From contig CM057134.1 of NCBI GenBank assembly GCA_029964075.1, positions 19,818,905 to 19,882,904 of the forward strand: DNA of 64,000 nt. The letters run 5' to 3'. The position numbers were made by a program, and so were the translations under genes. This document shows, piece by piece, positions 1-9,809 of the stretch. The first letter of the stretch is position 1, and every line of letters begins with the position of its first letter. The notes beneath the pieces are model-generated. The model ran no database searches. It saw only the letters and a program-made list of their open reading frames with translations, and was not told where the DNA came from. This stretch comes from Patiria pectinifera. Taxonomy: Eukaryota; Echinodermata; Asteroidea; Valvatida; Asterinidae.

Positions 1-344
1 TCTCTTAGTAACAGAATCATCCTACTGGTGGGCCTACACATTTTAGACTGTGGGTGAAGACCGTCGCATGCACATTCGCGCAGTGGGTTGACGTTGGTCG
101 TACCGGGCACAGTAACTCTGCAATAATATTGCACGGCACGAATCTCCCAACTGTTCCGGTTTATTTCGGGTTTTTCACAAGATGGCTTAACCGACACGAC
201 CCGACCTGAAAAACGCAAACGCAAAACCAAAACTGTTCCGACCTGTCTGAAATGATGAAAAAACGGACCCGATCCAAAGTCGGTTTCGGGTCAGGTCGGT
301 TTCGGATTTGGGTCGCGTTTGCACAACATTAGCGGATACTAGAG
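1..344. other. No gene; CG-rich dispersed sequence
   Basis: No exon of the upstream ACOT7 part is visible. Positions 150-320 hold a CCGACC/GGTCGG-rich stretch with inverted partners (cgggtttttcacaa against the 200-310 stretch), probably a decayed transposon. Confidence 0.3.
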
Positions 345-545
345 GTGGCAGCAAGTCATTTTTTGCAAGTCCAAGTCAAGTCACAAGTCAAAGCTGGTAT
401 TTACAAGTCATTGTTTGAAAGTCCAAGTCAAGTCACAAGTCATTAGGTCCAGTCACAAGTCAAGTCACAAGTCATTAGGTCCAGTCACAAGTCAAGTCAC
501 AAGTCATTTGGTCTAAACTCAAGTCACAAGTATCTTTGTCCAAGA
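345..545 (+). repeat. AAGTCACAAGTC simple-type tandem repeat
   Basis: The core aagtcacaagtca is repeated with small changes at least ten times. The flank cggatactag and the same core recur at 2041-2228, so both are copies of one dispersed element. Confidence 0.75.
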
Positions 546-2040
546 ACACGTCAAGTTGCACATTATTTTGTCCAGCTGTAATAAGCTAAAAGAACCTGGC
601 GTCAACTTACGAGTTATTTTGAACATGCCTCCTTAATTCCCCTTTTTCAATGTGTTGCAATTACTATTCTTGTAGTTTATCACATATCTGTCGGATATTA
701 GCCCTTTGTATACTTTAATAAATTTACTTTACATTGTAGAAATAAATGTTGAGATGACATGAAAAAAAGACTTCACTCATTCGATTGCATGTAGTATACT
801 AACACTTTATTGTTCAATTTTCATGTATACTAAATGCCAACCAATGGGTTAGGCTATCCGGTATTTTACATGCAATTGACAAAGGCCTGCTTTCTTTTCA
901 TGAAAGGTTCCTTTCAAAGTTTGTTCAACCATTACATTATTAAGCAAGAGACTTGGTCATTGAAAGCTGTAGTTTGTTGTGACAGTCTTATTGAAAACTT
1001 TTGAAACTAGTGGGAACTATTCATTTTACTGGATTCAGTCACTGAGGTCTATTTTCTGGAATGAAACTTTCTCGCTGCATCTATAAACTGCATTTATAAA
1101 CACCTTGAGTGGCCTTTTTGGGCCTTGCGTTGGGCGACTTCAATTAAAAACTAGAGGTTCGCGTTTGTTGAGTTACAAACGCAGAGTGGTCGGGCTGGCA
1201 TATTTTCTTGTGTTTACAGTGACTTAATCATAATTGAACTGCACATTACCCCTCCCATTACCCTGCATCCATTACCCTGTGTTTTTCACAAAGAAAATCA
1301 CACAACCTGCAGTTGAACTTGTTGCTACCTCGACAAGACTTGTAGGCCTATCAGGAAGTGCACGTCTGGTGCTGCATGGATGGCTACTCAAGCATACAAC
1401 CAGTTGGGACTATTGGTAGAGTTAACGAAGCCTCTAACGTTGTTGGAGTTTATGCAACATATGCTAATCATATCATAAAATGGCTTTTATGGGTTTTTTT
1501 CTTCTGCGTGGGCATAATACAATTCTGCACTGACTTAACGACAGAAAGGTTTGTGGCTACACGCTGTGGAAATATTAATTTTCAGCATTCAGGTATGAGA
1601 GCAAAACTGGCGAGGCGCGATTTCAATCGACAGAGATGCCACTTTTCCGGTTTTAATCGGAATTCCGGTTTTAAAAAAAAATCTCACAAAATTCCGGTTT
1701 TTCTGGCCGTCAAATTAACCAGAAAAAGAGAAGAAAAACTGTGGACATGCGTTGAGTTTTACCTCGATTTAGTACATTTAGGCGCACGCATGGCACAACG
1801 TTGTTCATTGAAGTAGTCTTAAAAACAGTCTTTGTGTATGTTGTTGCCGAGCCTGCATGCGACACAAGCGGCCAACGTACTTGCACGCAGTATACAACGG
1901 CGCCTCGCGCGTGCTTCACCGCGTGCGGGCGTGTTGTGTGCTAAGCACACATAGCATTCAGCCTGGAAATCAAGTCTATCATTTCAGCTTTCGGTAGTAT
2001 AATAGCTTAATTAATGTGTATTGGGTCGCTCGAGTAGCGC
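546..2040. other. No gene recognised, upstream intron of ACOT7
   Basis: Open frames here are short and lack any protein-like pattern. The stretch is AT-rich to about 1500, with some CpG at 1840-1935. It is inferred to be intronic because the ACOT7 exon at 2296 enters mid-protein. Confidence 0.4.
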
Positions 2041-2228
2041 CTGACTTGGGTTGGTAACAAGTCATTTTTTGCAATCCCAAGTCAAGTCACAAGTCATTGT
2101 TTGCAAGTCCAAGTCAAGTCACAAGTCAAAGCTGGTATTTACAAGTCAAGTCACAATTCACAAAAGTAGCGACTCGAGTCCGACTCGAGTCCAGGTCACA
2201 TGACTCGAGTCAGCAACTCTGGCGGATA
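2041..2228 (+). repeat. Second copy of the AAGTCACAAGTC element
   Basis: Shares aagtcaagtcacaagtca, ctggtatttacaagtca and cggatactag with 320-545. It adds a gactcgagtc cluster near its right end; related actcgagtc sequence occurs at 39905-39995. Confidence 0.7.
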
Positions 2229-2295
2229 CTAGTCTTTTCTTCAGATTGGAGTGCAATCATTTTATCTGTCGGATTCCCTTGACCGTCTTTTTCAG

Positions 2296-2523
2296 GCAGA
2301 AGAAGGATGACCAACGAAGCCACTCTGTGGTACGTCCCAACAAGCATTAAGACACTCGGCAAGGTGCTCTCCATCCCAAAGATCAGTTACGCATCAGCGG
2401 AGGCAGAGGAAGCTGGCTGGGAGAGATATCGCAAACAGAAGGCAGCTCGAGAGAGGCAAGGGTTAGGAAGAACAGTCAGCATGAGCATGGAAGAAATCGA
2501 TGAACTGAAAAATATGGATAATA
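2296..2523 (+). CDS. ACOT7: ACOT7 exon: end of hotdog 1 and inter-domain linker
   Basis: The acceptor ctttttcag precedes 2296 and the donor GTGAGT follows 2523. It encodes RRRMTNEATLWYVPTSIKTL and then a charged linker (YASAEAEEAGWERYRKQKAA). The internal ATG at 2307 is not the start, because the upstream codons belong to the domain. It ends in phase 1. Confidence 0.93.
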
Positions 2524-5330
2524 GTGAGTTAAATCATTATCCCCCTGGCTTTCAAGCCATCAAAATGGTAGATTTGATGCATCTTGCTTAAGATGGGTTT
2601 AATGAAATCAGTCTGAGGATGAGTCTTAGCTAAGATCGATCTTAGAGTGGGGATTCGTCTTAAGTCCCAAAATGAGTCGCAAGATCAGACAAGTTTTGTG
2701 AAATCGACCCTAGGAACCTAGGAGAATCATATCCCGCTTTTAATTTATCCTCCCTAGAAAATCTAAGCAATGATGTGGCATCTTGTTGTCTCTTTACAGG
2801 TATTGAAGAACACTCGGTACCATTTTCTCAATCCAGCCTGATCCATCTGGCTGGGGTTACCGACTGTAACTTTGCCGGTTTTGTCAACGGCGGCGTGACT
2901 ATGAAACTGATGGACGAAGTGGCTGGAATCACGGCATTTAAGCACTGCAAAACGTCGGTGGTGACAGCCTCCATGGATGCCGTCAACTTTCACGAACCTA
3001 TACCACGAGGTACAATAGTATTCAAGTATGACATGGTTTGAGGGGAATAGTACAAAATTATTGGACCAGTGGATTATTTTTTATATTACACCTCTAACAT
3101 ACTTAGTCTTATTCTCAAAAGTGAAAAAGATCCATTGGTCATCTTTCGTAAAGGTTTTAGTATGGTACCACCAGAAACCTCACTTGCGATCACAGCTGTT
3201 GCATGGTTGGGAGTCTAGGAGCTAGTCGTGGAGTACTATTTCACTGGTACTACGGACCAGTTGGTAGGGCTGTCCAGTTTCAAATAATTGAGTATTCGAT
3301 TACTCGAAACTGAGTTTGACCGAATATTTGGATATTCGAAACTGCCAGCTGCAACTGCGTACTGCACCGGTAAAAAGTTGCAAGAAGAGCGCGACAGTTA
3401 AAATTTGCGTGCAGCGATCGATATGGGGCGCTGGAGTGCTTTACAGTTGAAAACTCATCTGGAATTCATAACTTTTGTAAAATTTTGGGTGGCATGGGTG
3501 GCTTGTGCGGAAAGCGCTCGCCTCTTGCCAATGTGGCCCGGGTTCGATTCCCGGCTCGGACCATGATGTGAGTAGAGTTGTTCGTTCATTCTCTCCTGTG
3601 CCACGAGGGTTTTTCTCCGGGCTCTCCGGTTTTCCTCCCTCCGCAAAAATCAACACTTTCGATCTCTGGCTGTGCTCTTTTGTCAGACATGGGTCATATG
3701 GCGGCTGCCTAAGGCGCGTTTACATGCCTGCGGCTCGACCGCGTTGTAACCGTGTCCTTCGCAATACAGCTTCTCAGCTGCGAGTATAAGGATGATTAGC
3801 CCCCAAATTATCATTATGATTTAGTTACAAATGTTATTTCACGTTCATTGCAGGTTCAGTGATGCATGTCATCGGACGCCCTACTTTTACCAGTAAACAT
3901 TCCATTGAGATTGAGGTCTTTGTAGACATGGAATCGATGTTCCATGGTCACGCGTCCAAGCAGAGAGCCGTCCATGCCTTCTTCACTTACGTATCGCTCG
4001 GTGACAAGAAGCAGGTTCTACCAGTCCAACAACTCAAGGTAATCATTTTTTAACCCAGTTAAAGGGACAACCTAACTCCCCAGACCTTTTTGCAAGGTTG
4101 TAACCTCAATCCTTCAAAATCCTCCAATTGGCCTCATGGAAAAATAGCATATAGCCTCAATCCTGCAAATTCCTCCATTATTTTTTTGAATATGGTCCGT
4201 GGAGGGGTGACCACTGCCTGAATCCTGCAAAATACGTCCTGGAGCAGTACGGAGGATTTCAAGCATAATCCAGGCCTATATTTATGCATGGCTGAGCAAA
4301 AACAATACAAGGTCCGGCCCAAGACCTTGACAAAGTGCATCCTACGAAATCAGTGACGCACTTTTGCCATGTATCCTCAATCCTCCAAATTCCTCCACTT
4401 TGGCAAAGAGGATTTTGAAGGATTCATCAGGGCGGTTTAGGGTAAATTCCTGGAATGCACCCAATCAGGCTATAAAACGTATTTGGTATGAATTGATATT
4501 AATTGGAAAGAGCATTTAAAAGTTGGATATTAATGTCCACACAAACATCCTTTAAAAACTGGGCGTTTTTGTGTTATTCTGGCAAGAACAAATTTTGCGG
4601 GTCAAAATTTTGACTCTCAAAAATCGAGCTGTTAGGTGCTAGTCGTGAATCCTGCCGCACATGTTCCATCAGTGCATCGCATTCTGCGGACGTGCGAGAA
4701 ACAAAAATTGTGAATTAGTGCTGTGTGCATTAATGTGTCACACACACAATGTGTACTGTACTTCAAATGGACAAGGCTTGAAATACGCATACATATGCTA
4801 CAAAATATACGCCGCCGATGTAAACAACAGGCTTTTTCATCTTTCCTCGGGTACGGTAAGACATTAGGTTTTTAGGGACTTTGTTCAAATGCGATGAAAT
4901 CGGACAATAGGTGGCGCTCTAGCAGCACGTGTCTCTTTATTCTTATTTGTGACAAGCCATTCATAACTACAATCCCGGCCAAAACTCGCTGGGGCCCCAC
5001 CCCCGGCCCCCGGCCAATGTTGTCTCTCATTACGCGGTCTGTGCTCAAGCGCGAGATGACAACATTGACCGGGGGAGTGGGGGACCGGGGGACCGGGGGA
5101 GCGGGGGGAGGGTAGGCTCCTATGTGGACGTGTCCCAACCAATTTGGCCAGGATTGTAGACTTATTTATGCCATTGCATGTGGAAATTTCCTTTTCTTTT
5201 GTCCACTCGTTCACAGGTACAGTCGGAGGGTGAAAAAAGCAGATTTCAAGAAGGCTTAGCCAGGTATCAGGAACGCAAGCAAGCGAGATCGAAGGAGAAA
5301 GCCGCGGCCCAACATCTTGCCAAGTCCTAA
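2296..5330 (+). CDS. ACOT7: Acyl-CoA thioesterase 7 (cytosolic, two hotdog domains), 3' four exons
   Basis: Coding exons are 2296-2523, 2800-3009, 3854-4038 and 5217-5330 (stop TAA). All junctions are GT-AG and the phases agree (1, 1, 0). ACOT7 hydrolyses long-chain acyl-CoA to free fatty acid and CoA in the cytosol. The visible part begins at the end of the first hotdog domain (TNEATLWYVP), passes through the linker and covers the whole second hotdog domain, with the NGGVTMKLMDEVAG helix motif. The Asp of MDEVAG (codon 2913-2915) corresponds to the catalytic Asp described for mammalian ACOT7. The C-terminus is a charged helix (residues EGEKSRFQEGLARYQERK) ending AKS, as in the family. The N-terminal hotdog exons are not in the window and must lie to the left. 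The assignment rests on recognised family similarity plus splice-phase consistency; I am very sure of the family. Confidence 0.95.
2800..3009 (+). CDS. ACOT7: ACOT7 exon: second hotdog domain with catalytic Asp
   Basis: The acceptor tctttacag precedes 2800 and the donor GTACAA follows 3009, phase 1 on both sides. It encodes QSSLIHLAGVTDCNFAGFVN, then GGVTMKLMDEVAGI and the strand TASMDAVNFHEPIPRG. It carries the catalytic Asp and the hotdog helix. Confidence 0.95.
3100..3262 (+). repeat. Dispersed repeat, inverted copy at 57230-57420
   Basis: aaggttttagtatggtacc and the stretch ggagtctaggagctagt recur on the opposite strand near 57285-57365. It lies in ACOT7 intron sequence. Confidence 0.55.
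3266..3486 (+). mobile_element. Truncated GGGCTGT-terminus transposon (half copy)
   Basis: Starts ggctgtccagtttcaaat with ATTCGA-rich sequence and matches the left half of the complete element at 34529-34964, including an internal cagctgca segment. Its right half is missing; it ends where the SINE at 3488 begins. Confidence 0.6.
3488..3822 (+). mobile_element. tRNA-derived SINE
   Basis: The head holds a pol III B box (GGTTCGATTCC near 3541) and an A-box-like segment (ggcttgtgcgg). The body ends in an ATT-rich tail. A homologous copy in the reverse orientation is at 8803-9098, sharing agggtttttctccgg and cgatctctggctgtgctc-like segments. Confidence 0.8.
3854..4038 (+). CDS. ACOT7: ACOT7 exon: end of second hotdog domain
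   Basis: The acceptor ttcattgcag precedes 3854 and the donor GTAATC follows 4038. It encodes VMHVIGRPTFTSKHSIEIEV and HAFFTYVSLGDKKQVLPVQQ, the last strands of the hotdog fold. It enters in phase 1 and leaves in phase 0. Confidence 0.94.
4075..4445. repeat. Dispersed repeat of AATCCTGCAAAATCCTCC family
   Basis: Contains several copies of cctcaatcctgcaaat and relatives in ACOT7 intron sequence. The same family occurs at 10750-11215 and 16386-17370, sharing ctgaatcctg, ggccatggagg-like and gagcataaacaacacaa segments. Confidence 0.75.
4446..5216. other. ACOT7 intron, no recognised gene
   Basis: AT-rich, then a CpG- and G/C-tract-rich stretch at 4980-5115 with near-inverted ggccccacccccgg and ccgggggaccgggg runs that could form a hairpin. 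Nothing else is seen. Confidence 0.35.
5217..5330 (+). CDS. ACOT7: ACOT7 terminal coding exon
   Basis: The acceptor cgttcacag precedes 5217. It reads 37 codons then TAA, giving a charged C-terminal helix ending AQHLAKS. A 157-residue open frame runs antisense over this exon and is a shadow. No convincing AATAAA signal was found just downstream. Confidence 0.92.
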   Translation, partial: VQSEGEKSRFQEGLARYQERKQARSKEKAAAQHLAKS

Positions 5331-6689
5331 AACTCAGCATTGGACATAAGTACAACAAATGGTACCTAATTCATAGCTGCCAACTGTTACGAATTTTTCG
5401 TAATTATTACGAATTGTTTGTTAAATTACGAAAATACGATTTGCCACTAAAACATTACGAATTTCCCATTTTCTACCTAACGAAAAAAAAATACTTGTAA
5501 AGTATCGTTTTTGACCGAAAACTTCTAGCGAAATGTCGCGATAATGGATGGACTGATGACAAGTCTAATAAGAATGCGGTCAAGCACCTGACAGACATCA
5601 ATGCAGTGTGCGCAGTGGAGTACTTGAGGACCAGACTAAAACTATTTTTCAATGGTGTGTCATATGTGTGCTGCATCTCGTGGATCTGTGGTTGTGTGTA
5701 CTTTATGTGAGTGCCATTCAGTGACGATAGTGAGCACATTTGGTCGCTTATTGCCGGGATGAGACCCATCAGTGCGAGATTTTTATCATGGAATTTAATA
5801 AGAGTATGGTTGGAATAATTGGTAATAGAGTTTGAGTTTCTCACAACGTCCAGAAAAGATAAATCAGCATGCGTTTGCAAGGTATGTTGGCGGGATATTT
5901 CTATTGCATACGGTGGCCCTAAATCAACGTGTGTAAAAACATTGATACGAACTCGAAACTCCACATCGATAGCATGCATCTCAAAAAAACATATGCGCAC
6001 ATGTTATTATTGTTATTATTTATTTGACTTCAACAAACAAATACAGACATTGAAACAAAATTAATTTTCGTTTGAAAATTAAATTTTTTTAAAAATTTTT
6101 TATTTTTTTTTTAATTATCTTTTGGCCTACAGTACATTATTATTCACAACAAGAAGGGTATGCACATGTATGTGTACATGTAAACCATGTATCTGTACTC
6201 GATGTTGGTAAAGCTTTTGATAAAACGAGCAGTTGAAAATGACCGCGCGGGTTGATTACTAATTGGGATTTTAAAAAGTTGGCAGCTATGCTAATTAGAG
6301 AGACACGTTATAGTAAATTATGTTACGTTAGGGAGACACAGGTCATTTGGCTGATGTTTTAACTAGCAATTTTAGAACAAAATGTTATTGTTGCGAGTTG
6401 CTTTGCTTAGGTTGAGAATAGTATAATTAACAAGTTCTTACAAATGGGGTTATTGGAAGGTTTTTGTCCACGCACAAGTTTATTGGAATGTTTCGCTATT
6501 AGATACCATTTGGGGGTATTATTAGACTGTAATTATTTGTATCAATGGTCTTTTCGGTACTACGAGACTGTATAATTTTCTGATGTTTTTTTAGAAAAAA
6601 ATTATATTGGATAAATTGCTTTAGAACTAGAATCATTTAACACTTTGCATAAATTTAGCATTTCTTGCAATGTCCCAATTTGGACAAAC
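5331..6689. other. Intergenic or ACOT7 3' UTR, nothing recognised
   Basis: AT-rich, with a poly-A/T low-complexity stretch at 6055-6120. The 175-codon antisense frame at 5473-6000 shows no protein-like signal. Confidence 0.35.
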
Positions 6690-7217
6690 TTAAAGGGAAT
6701 GTACATCATTGGCTTTTGCTGTAATTTTCAGAAATGAACTATTTGAGGGGTTAGTATAATAGATCAAATATTGTTACACTGACATGTTTGAAGTTTTGTG
6801 ATCGAAAATGCTGGAAAAACCAAGAAAAACAGAAATGTTCAAGTAGTCTGCTCCCTGACTCCACTAAAGATAAAATGGATCAATTTATAGATGCCCGAAA
6901 ATTGTAAGGTAAGGGAACCAGTCTAGCTGGCCGGCACCCGTTCATGAACATGTAACCAATAGCAAATCAAATTTGGACTGAAAAAAGGTAAATTTGGAGC
7001 AGTAGTTGAAAAATAGTTAGGTATTTCCAACTGTGGTCGGCCGACCACCATTGTAAATGTTTACAAAAATACCATTTTCTTGAAATGACTTCACACCAGG
7101 TGCCATAATGTTACAGGATGCTTTAGACTGTCATTTACCAACATCCTAGTAAGGTACTTAGTAAAAACTTGGTAGTTTTATTTTTCGATGTTTGCAAATG
7201 TTGTATATTCCCTTTAG
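6690..7217 (+). mobile_element. TTAA miniature element, family T1, copy 1
   Basis: Starts TTAAAGGGAATGTACATCAT and ends with inverted ...ATATTCCCTTTAG. A central perfect palindrome TGGTCGGCCGACCA lies near 7034. It carries no coding capacity. Homologues: 22892-23414, 59479-59994, 60367-60890 and degraded copies. Confidence 0.85.
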
Positions 7218-7224
7218 TTTGGTA

Positions 7225-7450
7225 AAATGTGTGAGCAGTATTAGAAAAAAGTCCGTGTTTTTCAACGATGGTTAGCCAACCATCCTAGGGAAATTGATAC
7301 AAAACTATCACATTCCTTGAAAATGTTAGCACACCAGGTGCCATAATTTGCTTGAGACTATTATTCAAATACAGTCAAGTGAGGTATGTCATAATAATTT
7401 GGTGGTTTTGTTTTTTACTTGCAAATGTTGTACATTACATTTAATGATTG
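7225..7450 (+). mobile_element. Partial T1 element
   Basis: Repeats the 3' half of T1 (accaggtgccataat, gcaaatgttgtacatta) directly after copy 1, including a central near-palindrome GATGGTTAGCCAACCATC near 7267. Confidence 0.7.
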
Positions 7451-8100
7451 TGAGTTCAGCAGGTATTTTGGGCGTATTCGAACCCCTGTTCTTGAGTAAC
7501 CCGCAAACAGTGTTCTCAGGTTGCCGATTACGAATGCCCAAGTGCGTGTGGGGTGCAGCTGGGCAAAATTCAAGATGGCAGCTGCCGTATCAAAACGCCG
7601 AATGAAAAGAAGGGACAATTCATTGAATTAATACGAAAATTGAAATCCCGAAACAGCTATAACAGTTGGCAAAGACGAGGCTGACAAGCCCACTCTATAA
7701 CCACGGACAATTTTATTTTTGTATCGTTTCTGCTTTTATACACAAATATTAACGCAAGTTGCTGTAGGGGCCTAAGTCCGCCATCTTTGTTCTTGATGTT
7801 CTTCATCCACTCCCAATAAGTGGGGAGTGAGAATCTTGTTCGCCAACACCGTTCTGGTGTTGGTTCCTGTCATTCAGAACCCTGTTCTCATGTTCATTCA
7901 ACGCGAGAACGGGTATTCGAATACCCCTTTATAACATCAACCTTTAGATGAGGTGATTGAAAAAGGTCGCATTTGAGCAAGGGGGGGGGGGCCCATAATG
8001 AGGAACAATTACTTTGCATCGTTCATACATGGGTGATAGGGATATGGAATATTAAGAACATCAACTACCACAGTATCTCTTTTTATAACACCTCACCCAC
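7451..8100. other. Intergenic, no gene recognised
   Basis: No protein-like frame. A poly-G run of about 12 lies at 7981. Inverted gttctc/gagaac-like segments occur at 7840-7920, and gtattcgaac/gtattcgaat near 7474 and 7913 suggest the ends of another decayed element (7465-7925). Confidence 0.3.
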
Positions 8101-8530
8101 AGATTCTGTGTCTTGATTGGCCGACAGCGAGTCACATGTTACTTTCTAATTTTGCTATTTTTCTGTGCACGGCCAAAAGTACTATACCCATAGCAACCAA
8201 AGTACTATACCATTAGCAACCAAAGTACTATTTCCACGGCGCGGTATTTGTGTGCAAATGGATGCTGGTTTGCGCGTTGCGCGTAGCTCGTGTATTGTTC
8301 CAAAGAGAGCGCGCCGCAGACTTGGGTTCAAACATTTCATGAAGGGGTAATTTGGAAGAGAGAAATACATTTACCACCAATTTTTTTTAATTGAAATTGA
8401 AGTTTATTTCAACTGTGTTCAAATTTAAATAATTTAAAATATTAAAATCAAGCAGAATCTGTGGGTGAAGTGTTATTAAACAAATATTGAATGCTTTATC
8501 TCGTGGTGAAGTAAAACTAGCCTCCCTCGG
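8100..8530 (+). mobile_element. Degraded copy of the ACTGACATA composite element
   Basis: Shares gtatttgtgtgcaaatg, attgttccaaagag, gaagagagaaatacatt and caaatattga with 23443-23975. The terminal repeats are not preserved. Confidence 0.55.
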
Positions 8531-8802
8531 TGATCCATGAACCATTCTATTTCAGTGTGTATTGCTGCAGTAACAATAATATTTGTATAATAGCTATTGC
8601 CATATCTGCAGTGATTGCCAAAGATTGAGGCATTAAGCCCAAGGCTTCCGTTTAATAGACCAATGATGAAAAGCAATAATAGATTTATCCCATACAATGG
8701 TTTAAATGTATATTCAATGATTAAATGTTTATTCTGATATTGAGATATTCAGAAAAGTAGCAGTTTCACATGGTTTTTAACATGAATCTTTGTGAATGGG
8801 AG

Positions 8803-9098
8803 TTAATAATAATAATAATAAATTACCGGGAGGCTATTCAATTACAAAGGACGCGGCTACAACGTGGTCGGGCCGCTGGCATGTAAAGGCGCCTATGGCT
8901 GCCGGCCACATCGACCCATATATGACCACGGAGCACAGCCTCAGATCGAAAGTGTTTGATTTTTCCGGAGAAAAACCCTCGTCGCACAGGAGACAACCAA
9001 CGCACAACTCTACTCACATGTGATCCGCGGCCAGGATTCGAACCGTGGTCACCTTGGTGAGAGGCGAGCGCTTTACGCACAAGCCACCCATGCCACCT
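8803..9098 (-). mobile_element. tRNA-derived SINE, minus orientation
   Basis: Read on the minus strand it has the ggcatgggtggc head, a B box (GGTTCGAATCC), the ctcctgtgcgacgaggg body and an (ATT)n tail at 8803-8821. It is homologous to the SINE at 3488. Confidence 0.8.
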
Positions 9099-9772
9099 TG
9101 TCAATGTCTCTTTTTCAGTACTATTAAATACAGTTTGAATGTTTGGAAAAAAATGCCTTTTTTTTATTCTCACCACAAAAAAAGTGAGGGGGGGGGGGAA
9201 GGACTGATCCAATAGCCCCCCACCCTCCCCCCTTAAATAATTAATTTATTAATGTTTGGTCCACATGTATGCAGAAAAAATGGTAATCGTTGAATCGAGT
9301 CCAACAAGTTAAAGAGCACTTGTGGATCTCCCCCCCCCCCCCCTCCCGTTTTTAATTGAAGGCGGTTTTTAAATAAATGTGCCCGCGTGCACCCTTTTTT
9401 CATAAGAACTTTGTATACAGTTTAGCAACAGAATCCAATTACGAGACCCCAAAATGTGTGCAAATATTTACTCTGGTTTCTCAAAATGTTTGCACCCTGT
9501 TCATGATTTTGAGCAATTATTTTAAATTTGTTGCTTCAAAAGGAAAATAAACCTGTATTGTCGAGTGATCGGGTGCACATGCAATTTTGCACGTACGTTC
9601 CAAACCCCGGCTTCAGTTCTGGTCTGGATCCATTCATGCTGGACCCGAATACGCAGCCAAAGTCGAGGTTTGGAAAACGGCAGCTTTCGCGCGCGGCGCG
9701 GTACCTGCGAGTATGTCACGAGTTTGCAATCGAGTCTGTCTGAAACAGTTCGGAACCAGTCTACAATGCAAG
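9099..9772. other. Intergenic and probable PPP1R7 promoter
   Basis: Poly-G and poly-C runs at 9188 and 9332. From 9590 to 9772 the sequence becomes CpG-rich (cgcgcgcggcgcgg near 9689), fitting a TATA-less promoter and 5' UTR before the ATG at 9773. The transcription start cannot be placed. Confidence 0.4.
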
Positions 9773-9809
9773 ATGGCAGAGAACGCGAACCAAGATCCGA
9801 TGGAAACTG
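9773..9809 (+). CDS. PPP1R7: PPP1R7 exon 1 with start codon
   Basis: It encodes MAENANQDPMET and one extra base (phase 1). The donor is GTAAGC. The context AAGATGGC is a good Kozak match. The 200 bases upstream are CpG-rich with no TATA box, as in many housekeeping promoters. Confidence 0.9.

Noticed and set aside
1358..1816. 152-codon plus-strand open frame
   Set aside because: Irregular composition with hydrophobic and Lys-rich chance runs, no recognisable motif, no similarity to the missing ACOT7 exons.
4885..5358. 157-codon minus-strand open frame overlapping the last ACOT7 exon
   Set aside because: Antisense shadow of a real exon plus proline-rich reading of a CCCCGG low-complexity stretch.
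5473..6000. 175-codon minus-strand open frame
   Set aside because: No start context, splice signals or protein-like composition; AT-rich chance frame in intergenic sequence.
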